Source: Lysobacteraceae bacterium (GTDB lineage Bacteria; Pseudomonadota; Gammaproteobacteria; Xanthomonadales; Xanthomonadaceae). From it: a DNA stretch of 8,057 nucleotides. Shown here piece by piece: positions 1 to 5,691 of this stretch. The notes beneath the pieces are model-generated. The model searched no databases. It worked only from the letters and a program-made list of their open reading frames with translations, and was not told where the DNA came from. The stretch covers positions 1-8,057 of the forward strand of contig DNXT01000143.1 of NCBI GenBank assembly GCA_003505795.1. Reading direction: 5' to 3'. The position numbers and the translations under genes are program-made. Every line of letters starts with the position of its first letter. Within the stretch, counting starts at the first letter, position 1.

Positions 1-11
1 GGAGCGGACAT

Positions 12-24
12 GGCGCGCAGCATA
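12..24 (-). promoter_or_regulatory. Possible -10 box and start of a divergent minus-strand gene
   Basis: Read on the minus strand, positions 24-19 spell TATGCT, a good match to a sigma-70 -10 box. Seven bases later an ATG (11-9) opens a frame that runs off the left edge (Met-Ser-Ala-). Two further in-frame ATGs lie upstream at 23 and 77, so the start is uncertain. No convincing -35 box and no Shine-Dalgarno sequence are visible. Only a few codons lie inside the window, so the product cannot be named and the gene itself is an inference. Confidence 0.25.
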
Positions 25-309
25 GCCGCCCGCGCTCCGGCCCGCGCAGCCCGGCCGGGGCCGCCCCCGGTTGCCATCGAATCGACGTGGCGGCGGCGCA
101 GGCGCCCTTGGCAGGGCGCCGGGCCGTACCTGGCCCCGCTTCCGCCGCGTCCGTGCGGAAGCCGTTGGCGCGGGCACCGACCGCTTCGACGCCGCCTGGC
201 CGGTGCCGGGGAATGGCCTATGCAGGGCACTGCAGCAGACGTCGCCGGCCGGGCGGGCGGGCCGATGCCGGCATAGCCGCGCAACGGTGCGCCCCGTACA
301 CTGCCGCCG
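25..309. other. Non-coding GC-rich leader region upstream of rlmJ
   Basis: No convincing gene was found here. The open frames crossing it translate to low-complexity Arg/Ala/Gly/Pro peptides with no recognisable domain, as expected by chance at this base composition. A 10-base direct repeat, GCATAGCCGC, occurs at 20-29 and again at 271-280. On the minus strand both copies read GCGGCTATGC, which contains a -10-like TATG core. A G/C-rich stretch at about 244-272 is flanked by GCCGGC palindromes, but no terminator or known RNA was recognised. Confidence 0.5.
297..302 (+). promoter_or_regulatory. Candidate -10 box for rlmJ, leaderless layout
   Basis: TACACT matches four of six bases of TATAAT, including the key TA and final T. 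It ends seven bases before the rlmJ ATG, so transcription would begin at or next to the start codon. No Shine-Dalgarno sequence precedes that ATG (GCCGCCG is immediately upstream). No good -35 hexamer is seen at 16-18 bases spacing. Confidence 0.4.
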
Positions 310-1167
310 ATGAACTACCGCCACGCCTTCCATGCCGGCAACCATGCCGACGTGCTCAAGCACATCGCCCTGCTGGCGCTGATCGACGCGCTCAAGCGCA
401 AGGACACGCCGTTCTTCGTGCTCGACACCCACGCCGGCCGTGGTCGCTACCTGCTGGCCGGCGAGGAAAGCCGCAAGACCAGCGAGGCCGAGGACGGGGT
501 GATGCGGCTGATGGCGCAACCGCGGCTTCCGGACGTGGTCGAGCGCTACCTGCGCGCGGTGCAGGCCGACAATCCGGTCGGCGCCCTGATCACCTATCCG
601 GGCTCGCCGCTGCTGGCGGCGCAGGCGATGCGCGAACAGGACCGGATGGCCTGCTGCGAGATGCAGCCGGAGGAAGCGGGCGAGCTCAAGCGCCTGTTCG
701 AGCACGACAGCCGGGTGCGGGTGCACGGCGGCGACGGCTATGCCGCGGTGCGCGCGTTCCTGCCGCCGCGCGCCGGCAACGTCAAGATCGGCCGCGGCCT
801 GGTGCTGATCGATCCGCCCTACGAGGCGCAGGACGCCGAATACCCGCAGATCATCGCCACCCTGCGCGAGACGCTGGCGCGCTGGCCGCAGGCGATCTGC
901 GCGGTCTGGTATCCGATCAAGCAGCGCCGCAGCCTGCTGCCGTTCCTGCGCAAGGCCACCGCGCTTCCGGCCCGGTCGGTGATGCTGGCCGAGCTGCAGG
1001 TCCGCCCCGACGACTCGCCGCTGCGCCTGAACGGCAGCGGCATGCTGATCGTCAATCCGCCCTGGCAGTTCGACCAGGTCCTGGCCGCTGCGCTGCCGGC
1101 GCTCAAGAGCCAGCTCGGCGAGGCCGGCGCCTGCACGCGGCTGGAATGGCTCAAGCACGAGCAGTGA
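310..1167 (+). CDS. rlmJ: 23S rRNA (adenine(2030)-N6)-methyltransferase RlmJ
   Basis: RlmJ transfers a methyl group from S-adenosylmethionine to N6 of A2030 in 23S rRNA, acting in the cytoplasm on ribosomal RNA. The 285-residue product is close to the length of the E. coli enzyme (about 280). The N-terminal signature YRHAFHAGNHADVLKH (residues 3-18) is typical of the family. LDTHAGRGRY (38-47) forms the SAM-binding region and DPPYE (168-172) is the N6-adenine methyltransferase catalytic motif. A late NPPW motif and the AVWYPIK strand are also family features. The ATG at 310 gives the canonical MNYRHAFHAGN start and lies just after a -10-like box with no ribosome binding site. The gene ends 164 bases before the acetyltransferase gene. 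That gap holds no clear terminator or RNA gene, so co-transcription is possible but unproven. No key residue is missing. Confidence 0.96.
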   Translation: MNYRHAFHAGNHADVLKHIALLALIDALKRKDTPFFVLDTHAGRGRYLLAGEESRKTSEAEDGVMRLMAQPRLPDVVERYLRAVQADNPVGALITYPGSPLLAAQAMREQDRMACCEMQPEEAGELKRLFEHDSRVRVHGGDGYAAVRAFLPPRAGNVKIGRGLVLIDPPYEAQDAEYPQIIATLRETLARWPQAICAVWYPIKQRRSLLPFLRKATALPARSVMLAELQVRPDDSPLRLNGSGMLIVNPPWQFDQVLAAALPALKSQLGEAGACTRLEWLKHEQ

Positions 1168-1317
1168 CCGTCGCGCTCATCACGCCGTACTCACAAACAG
1201 ATCACGGCTCGGCTGGGTAGAGTGCGGCGCAAGCTCCGACGGCGGCCGGACACCGATACGGCACACCGGAATCGTTCAGCGCAGACGTCGACGGTAATGC
1301 CAGAATCTCAGGACCTT

Positions 1318-1323
1318 GAGGAA
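1318..1323 (+). promoter_or_regulatory. Ribosome binding site deciding the acetyltransferase start
   Basis: GAGGAA lies eight bases before the ATG at 1332, an ideal Shine-Dalgarno spacing. An in-frame TTG at 1326 would leave only two bases of spacing, so the ATG is preferred. This is the only strong ribosome binding site in front of the three plus-strand genes. Confidence 0.7.
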
Positions 1324-1331
1324 CGTTGGTC

Positions 1332-1874
1332 ATGGCTATCCGCAATCGCATGCCGCCGTGGCATGAAAACTTCAACCTGCCCAACGGCCGCACCCTGCTG
1401 CTGCGCCCGGTGCGCCCGGAAGACGGCCCGCCGCTGCAGGGCGCCTTCAGCCTGCTGGGCCCGGAGGAGATCCGCACCCGCTTCCTGCGCTCGCTCACCG
1501 AGATGACGCCGGACATGGTGCAGCGGCTCACCCATCCGAACCCGAAGACCGAGATCGTGCTGGTCGCCGCCGAGCAGTTGCCGCCGGGCGAGGCGCTGGT
1601 CGGCGCGGTGGCGCGCGCCGCGATCGTGCCCGGCACCCGCCAGGCCGAGTACACCATCCTGGTCAGCCACTTCGTCGCCGGCCAGGGCCTGGGCCGGCAG
1701 CTGATGCGCAAGCTGGTGAAGTGGGCCCGCCGCAAGTACCTGGACCGGCTCTACGGCGACGCGCTGCAGAGCAACGTGCCGATGCTGCAGCTGGCCGAGT
1801 CGCTCGGCTTCAGGCCGCAGCCGCACCCGGATTCGCCGGAACTGGTGCGGATGGTGCTGGAGCTGGAAGCGTAG
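1332..1874 (+). CDS. Stand-alone GNAT family N-acetyltransferase, PatZ-tail-like
   Basis: The 180-residue protein is a single GNAT domain that should transfer the acetyl group of acetyl-CoA to an amine; the acceptor is unknown. LLLRPVRPEDGPPL (22-35) is the usual first strand and helix. AEYTILVSHFVAGQGLGRQL (105-124) contains strand 4 and the acetyl-CoA pyrophosphate loop GQGLGR. NVPMLQLAESLGF (148-160) is the closing motif of the fold. The 'RPVRPED', 'I..RFL' and 'LVS...GQGLG' pattern resembles the C-terminal acetyltransferase domain of PatZ/Pat-type protein lysine acetyltransferases, but the large NDP-forming acyl-CoA synthetase-like part is absent. Protein acetylation is therefore only a guess; small-molecule acetylation is equally possible. 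The ATG at 1332 is chosen because GAGGAA precedes it by eight bases. It lies 79 bases upstream of mfd, which has its own promoter-like box. Confidence 0.88.
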   Translation: MAIRNRMPPWHENFNLPNGRTLLLRPVRPEDGPPLQGAFSLLGPEEIRTRFLRSLTEMTPDMVQRLTHPNPKTEIVLVAAEQLPPGEALVGAVARAAIVPGTRQAEYTILVSHFVAGQGLGRQLMRKLVKWARRKYLDRLYGDALQSNVPMLQLAESLGFRPQPHPDSPELVRMVLELEA

Positions 1875-1935
1875 GACCCGGGAGGCGCGCGGTCCCACGG
1901 ATTTGGCTGGCCTGCACTGGCACGTGGCAGCGGTC

Positions 1936-1944
1936 TGATAAAAT
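1936..1944 (+). promoter_or_regulatory. Extended -10 promoter for mfd, leaderless layout
   Basis: TGATAAAAT contains the extended -10 TG, one spacer base, and TAAAAT (five of six to TATAAT). It stands out in this GC-rich background. No -35 box is obvious, which extended -10 promoters can tolerate. It ends nine bases before the mfd ATG, leaving an expected 5' untranslated region of about zero to three bases. No Shine-Dalgarno sequence precedes the ATG. Confidence 0.6.
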
Positions 1945-1953
1945 CGGCGGTTC

Positions 1954-4900
1954 ATGTCGTCGCTCCCCTTCCCCGCCCCGCCGCTGCCCAAGTCCGGGCA
2001 GCTCCGCGCCTACTGGCGCGCTCCCGCCTCCGCCACCGCCCTGGCCTGGTACATCGCACGCGCGGCCGAGGCGCATGCCGGGCCGCTGCTGGTGGTCGCC
2101 CGCGACAACCAGAGCGCGCACCAGATCGAGGCCGACCTGCACGCGCTGCTCGGCGGCGACAGCCACTTGCCGGTGGTGCCGTTTCCCGACTGGGAAACGC
2201 TGCCGTACGACCAGTTCAGCCCGCACCCGGACATCATCAGCCAGCGCCTGAACGCCCTGCACCGGCTGCCGTCGCTGCAGCAGGCCGCGGTCGTGGTGGT
2301 GCCGGTACAGACGCTGATGCAGCGGCTGGCCCCGCTCAGGTACGTGGTGGGCGGCAGCTTCGACCTCGAGGTCGGCCAGCGCCTGGACCTGGACGCGGAG
2401 AAACGCCGGCTGGAGAGCGCCGGCTACCGCAACGTGCCGCAGGTGATGGACCCGGGCGACTTCGCCGTGCGCGGCGGCCTGCTCGACGTCTATCCGATGG
2501 GCGCCGAGGCGCCGCTGCGGGTGGAGCTGCTGGACCAGGACATCGACTCGATCCGCGCATTCGATCCGGAATCGCAGCGCTCGCTGGACAAGGTCGACGC
2601 GGTCAGGATGCTGCCCGGCCGCGAAGTGCCGATGGACGACGCCAGCGTCGAGCGCGTGCTGGCCGCGCTGCGCGAGCGCTTCGACGTGGACACCCGCCGC
2701 AGCGCGCTGTACCAGGACCTCAAGTCGGGGCTGGCGCCGGCCGGCGTGGAGTACTACCTGCCGCTGTTCTTCGACCACACCGCCACCTTGTTCGACTACC
2801 TCGGCCAGGACCTGCTGACCCTGGTCGCGCCGGGCGTGTCCGACGCCGCCGACGCGTTCTGGAGCCAGACCCAGAACCGCTACGAGCAGCGCCGCCACGA
2901 CGTGGAGCGCCCGTTGCTGGCGCCCGACGAGCTCTACCAGTCGCCGGACGCGCTGCGCGAACGGCTCAACCGGCTGCGCCGGATCGAGGTCTGGCCGGCC
3001 GACCACGCCAACCTCGACAAGGCCACGGCGCTGGGCGACCAGCCGCTGCCGCCGTTGCCGGTGGCGGCCAAGGACGCGCCGGCGGGCCAGGCGCTGAAAT
3101 CGTTCCTCGGCCACTACCCCGGCCGGGTGCTGATCGCGGCCGATTCCCCGGGCCGGCGCGAAGCGCTGCTGGAAGTGCTGGCCGCCGCCGAGCTGCAGCC
3201 GGCGGTATTGCCGGATTTCGCCGCGTTCCTGCCTTCCTCGGCCGGGGAAAGGCGGCCCGAAGGACCGCGAACCGAGGGTTCGCGTACGGACCGCCTCGCC
3301 CCGCAGGGAGCGGGGCTGCCCCGCTTCGCCATCGCGGTGGCATCGCTGGAGGACGGCTTCGCGCTCGACGATCCGCACATCGCGGTACTGACCGAACGCC
3401 AGCTGTTCCCCGAGCGCGCCGGCCATGCGCGGCGGCCGCGCCGTGCCGGGCGCGAGCCGGAAGCGATCATCCGCGACCTCGGCGAACTGACCGAAGGTGC
3501 GCCGATCGTCCACGAGGACCACGGCGTCGGCCGCTACCGCGGGCTGATCGCGATGGACGTCGGCGGCATGCCCGGCGAGTTCCTCGAGATCGAATACGCC
3601 AAGGGCGACCGCCTGTACGTGCCGGTGGCGCAGCTGCACCTGATCAGCCGCTATTCCGGCGCCTCCGCCGAGACCGCGCCGCTGCACTCGCTCGGCGGCG
3701 AGCAGTGGACCAAGGCCAAGCGCAAGGCCGCCGAGAAGGTGCGCGACGTCGCCGCCGAACTGCTGGAGATCCAGGCCCGCCGGCGTGCCCGCGCCGGCCT
3801 GGCGCTGCAGGTGGACCGGGCGATGTACGAACCGTTCGCGGCCGGCTTCCCGTTCGAGGAAACCCCCGACCAGCTCGCCGCGATCGACGCCACCCTGCGC
3901 GACCTGGCCAGCAGCCAGCCGATGGACCGCGTGGTCTGCGGCGACGTCGGCTTCGGCAAGACCGAGGTCGCGGTGCGCGCGGCGTTCGCCGCGGCCAGCG
4001 CCGGCAAGCAGGTGGCGGTGCTGGTGCCGACCACGCTGCTGGCCGAGCAGCACTATCGCAACTTCCGCGACCGCTTCGCCGACTACCCGATGAAGGTCGA
4101 GGTGCTGTCGCGCTTCAAGAGCACCAAGGAGATCAAGGCCGAGCTGGAGAAGGTGGCGGCAGGCACCATCGACGTGATCGTCGGCACCCACCGCCTGCTG
4201 CAGGCGGACGTGAAGTTCAAGGACCTGGGCCTGGTGATCGTCGACGAGGAGCAGCGCTTCGGCGTGCGCCAGAAGGAAGCGCTCAAGGCGATGCGCGCCA
4301 ACGTGCACCTGCTCACGCTCACCGCCACGCCGATCCCGCGCACGCTCAACATGGCGATGGCCGGACTGCGCGACCTGTCGATCATCGCCACCCCGCCGCC
4401 GAACCGGCTGGCGGTACAGACCTTCATCACCGCCTGGGACAACGCGCTGCTGCGCGAGGCGTTCCAGCGCGAACTGGCGCGCGGCGGCCAGCTGTACTTC
4501 CTGCACAACGACGTGGAGAGCATCGGCCGGATGCAGCGCGAGCTGTCCGAGCTGGTGCCGGAAGCGCGCATCGGCATCGCCCATGGGCAGATGCCCGAGC
4601 GCGAACTGGAACGGGTGATGCTGGATTTCCAGAAGCAGCGCTTCAACGTGCTGCTGTCGACCACGATCATCGAGTCGGGCATCGACATCCCCAACGCCAA
4701 CACCATCGTCATCAACCGCGCCGACCGCTTCGGCCTGGCCCAGCTGCACCAGCTGCGCGGCCGGGTCGGCCGCTCGCACCACCGCGCGTATGCATACCTG
4801 CTGGTGCCGGACCGGCGCGCGATGACGCCGGACGCCGAGAAGCGGCTGGAGGCGATCGCCTCGATGGACGAGCTCGGCGCCGGCTTCACCCTGGCCACCC

Positions 4901-5499
4901 ACGACCTGGAGATCCGCGGCGCCGGCGAGCTGCTCGGCGAGGACCAGAGCGGGCAGATGGCCGAGGTCGGCTTCAGCCTGTACACCGAGCTGCTCGAACG
5001 CGCGGTGCGCAGCATCAGGCAGGGCAAGCTGCCGGACCTGGACGCCGGCGAGGAAGCGCGCGGCGCCGAGGTCGAGCTGCACGTGCCGGCGCTGATCCCC
5101 GAGGACTACCTGCCCGACGTGCACACCCGCCTGACCCTGTACAAGCGCATTTCCAGCGCGCGCGACGGCGAGACGCTGCGCGAGCTGCAGGTGGAGATGA
5201 TCGACCGCTTCGGCCTGCTGCCGGACCCGGTCAAGCACCTGTTCGCGATCGCCGAGCTCAAGCTGCAGGCCAACACGCTCGGCATCCGCAAGCTGGAGCT
5301 CGGCGAGAACGGCGGCCGCATCGTGTTCGAGGCCAAGCCGAGCATCGACCCGATGGCGGTGATCCAGCTGATCCAGAAGCAACCCAGGCTCTACGCGATG
5401 GACGGCCCGGACAAGCTGCGGATCAAGCATCCGCTGCCGGAAGCGGCGGATCGCTTCAACGCCGCCAAGGCACTGCTGACCACGCTGCGCCCGGGCTGA
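1954..5499 (+). CDS. mfd: Transcription-repair coupling factor Mfd
   Basis: Mfd is an ATP-driven DNA translocase that removes RNA polymerase stalled at lesions and recruits UvrA for nucleotide excision repair. The 1181-residue protein contains the full domain order. A UvrB-like N-terminal module (about 15-340) includes AVRGGLLDVYPMG. A linker domain spans about 385-490. The RNA-polymerase-interacting domain (about 505-580) contains VHEDHGVGRYRGL and YVPVAQLHLISRY. The translocase has Walker A GDVGFGKT (663-670), DEEQ box (764-767), motif III TLTATPIPRTL (788-798), motif VI QLRGRVGR (933-940) and a RecG-like TRG motif (about 984-1000). The C-terminal domain (about 1040-1181) contains IDRFGLLPDP. 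All catalytic residues are present. The protein is about 33 residues longer than E. coli Mfd (1148), and the excess maps to an insertion at 427-457 (listed separately). The ATG at 1954 follows an extended -10 box directly. A terminator-like hairpin follows the stop codon. Confidence 0.98.
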   Translation: MSSLPFPAPPLPKSGQLRAYWRAPASATALAWYIARAAEAHAGPLLVVARDNQSAHQIEADLHALLGGDSHLPVVPFPDWETLPYDQFSPHPDIISQRLNALHRLPSLQQAAVVVVPVQTLMQRLAPLRYVVGGSFDLEVGQRLDLDAEKRRLESAGYRNVPQVMDPGDFAVRGGLLDVYPMGAEAPLRVELLDQDIDSIRAFDPESQRSLDKVDAVRMLPGREVPMDDASVERVLAALRERFDVDTRRSALYQDLKSGLAPAGVEYYLPLFFDHTATLFDYLGQDLLTLVAPGVSDAADAFWSQTQNRYEQRRHDVERPLLAPDELYQSPDALRERLNRLRRIEVWPADHANLDKATALGDQPLPPLPVAAKDAPAGQALKSFLGHYPGRVLIAADSPGRREALLEVLAAAELQPAVLPDFAAFLPSSAGERRPEGPRTEGSRTDRLAPQGAGLPRFAIAVASLEDGFALDDPHIAVLTERQLFPERAGHARRPRRAGREPEAIIRDLGELTEGAPIVHEDHGVGRYRGLIAMDVGGMPGEFLEIEYAKGDRLYVPVAQLHLISRYSGASAETAPLHSLGGEQWTKAKRKAAEKVRDVAAELLEIQARRRARAGLALQVDRAMYEPFAAGFPFEETPDQLAAIDATLRDLASSQPMDRVVCGDVGFGKTEVAVRAAFAAASAGKQVAVLVPTTLLAEQHYRNFRDRFADYPMKVEVLSRFKSTKEIKAELEKVAAGTIDVIVGTHRLLQADVKFKDLGLVIVDEEQRFGVRQKEALKAMRANVHLLTLTATPIPRTLNMAMAGLRDLSIIATPPPNRLAVQTFITAWDNALLREAFQRELARGGQLYFLHNDVESIGRMQRELSELVPEARIGIAHGQMPERELERVMLDFQKQRFNVLLSTTIIESGIDIPNANTIVINRADRFGLAQLHQLRGRVGRSHHRAYAYLLVPDRRAMTPDAEKRLEAIASMDELGAGFTLATHDLEIRGAGELLGEDQSGQMAEVGFSLYTELLERAVRSIRQGKLPDLDAGEEARGAEVELHVPALIPEDYLPDVHTRLTLYKRISSARDGETLRELQVEMIDRFGLLPDPVKHLFAIAELKLQANTLGIRKLELGENGGRIVFEAKPSIDPMAVIQLIQKQPRLYAMDGPDKLRIKHPLPEAADRFNAAKALLTTLRPG
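3232..3324 (+). repeat. Palindromic repeat inserted in frame within mfd
   Basis: These 31 codons (Mfd residues 427-457) interrupt the linker domain between LPDFAAF and FAIAVASLEDGFAL, where E. coli Mfd has only a few residues. The peptide is basic and low in hydrophobic residues (GERRPEGPRTEGSRTDR). The DNA is a nested palindrome. CGCGAACC (3266-3273) and GGTTCGCG (3277-3284) pair perfectly around GAG. Outside them, 3243-3259 pairs with 3287-3303 at 14 of 17 positions. A second perfect hairpin, GCCCCGC (3298-3304) with GCGGGGC (3310-3316), follows. The part at 3241-3264 (GGGGAAAGG, then CCCGAAGG) resembles the minus-strand reading of the intergenic repeat at 5551-5633. The structure is seen directly; origin by insertion of a mobile palindromic element is inferred. 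Confidence 0.7.
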
Positions 5500-5505
5500 G
5501 CCCAG

Positions 5506-5530
5506 CCGCCCGGGGCGGTCTCTTCGTCAC
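5506..5530 (+). terminator. Weak intrinsic terminator-like hairpin after mfd
   Basis: CCGCC (5506-5510) and GGCGG (5514-5518) pair around CGG, seven bases after the mfd stop codon. The pyrimidine-rich tail TCTCTTCGTC follows. The stem is short and the tail is not a pure T tract, so efficiency is uncertain. A second small hairpin, CTCCG-TTT-CGGAG, sits at 5535-5547. Confidence 0.45.
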
Positions 5531-5550
5531 ACTTCTCCGTTTCGGAGCAG

Positions 5551-5633
5551 TTCCCTTCTCGCGCCAGCGGGAGAAGGTGGCGCGCAGCATCCGCCCTTCG
5601 GGCACCTTCCCCCGCAAGCGCGAGAAGGGAGAA
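5551..5633. repeat. Intergenic palindromic repeat of Xanthomonadaceae type
   Basis: The left arm 5551-5579 pairs with the right arm 5603-5631 at 25 of 29 positions, around a 23-base centre. The centre and the start of the right arm hold a small hairpin, GCCC-TTC-GGGC (5593-5603). Read on the minus strand, the order CCCTTCTCGCG, GGGGAAGGTG, CCCGAAGGGCGGATG resembles dispersed repeats I associate with Xanthomonas and Lysobacter genomes. It lies between the convergent ends of mfd and the diguanylate cyclase gene. There it could fold in transcripts from either strand and act as a bidirectional terminator or mRNA 3'-end protector. The palindrome is seen directly; family assignment and role are inferred. 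Confidence 0.8.
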
Positions 5634-5655
5634 TCCCTATTCAAAGACCGGTGAT

Positions 5656-5686
5656 GAAGAGACAGCCGCCCGCAGCGGCGGCGGGC
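5656..5686 (-). terminator. Weak terminator-like hairpin after the cyclase gene
   Basis: On the minus strand, GCCCGC (5686-5681) pairs with GCGGGC (5673-5668) across a seven-base loop. The tail GGCTGTCTCTTC follows, five bases beyond the cyclase stop codon. The tail is only moderately T-rich, so this is a tentative call. The larger palindrome at 5551-5633 lies further downstream and may do the main work. Confidence 0.35.
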
Positions 5687-5691
5687 CGCCG

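Noticed and set aside
87..1220. A 377-codon frame starting upstream of rlmJ and running across it
   Set aside because: Low-complexity Arg/Ala/Gly translation, overlapped entirely by the well-supported rlmJ in another frame.
1326..1331. TTG start two codons before the acetyltransferase ATG
   Set aside because: GAGGAA at 1318-1323 is correctly spaced for the ATG at 1332 and too close to the TTG.
1168..1331. Possible small RNA or promoter between rlmJ and the acetyltransferase gene
   Set aside because: A TAGAGT box at 1218-1223 lacks a partner -35, and no stable hairpin with a T tract or known RNA was recognised. Nothing here can be supported.
1810..5430. A 1206-codon open frame antisense to mfd
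   Set aside because: It is in the frame opposed to mfd, is rich in Arg, Val, Gln, His and Leu without any recognisable domain, and is explained by the G/C-biased third codon positions of mfd, which rarely create stop codons on the other strand.
3705..5654. A 649-codon plus-strand frame overlapping the 3' half of mfd
   Set aside because: It is an Arg/Ala/Gly-rich shadow of mfd in another frame and has no domain. Mfd itself is unbroken, so no frameshift needs explaining.
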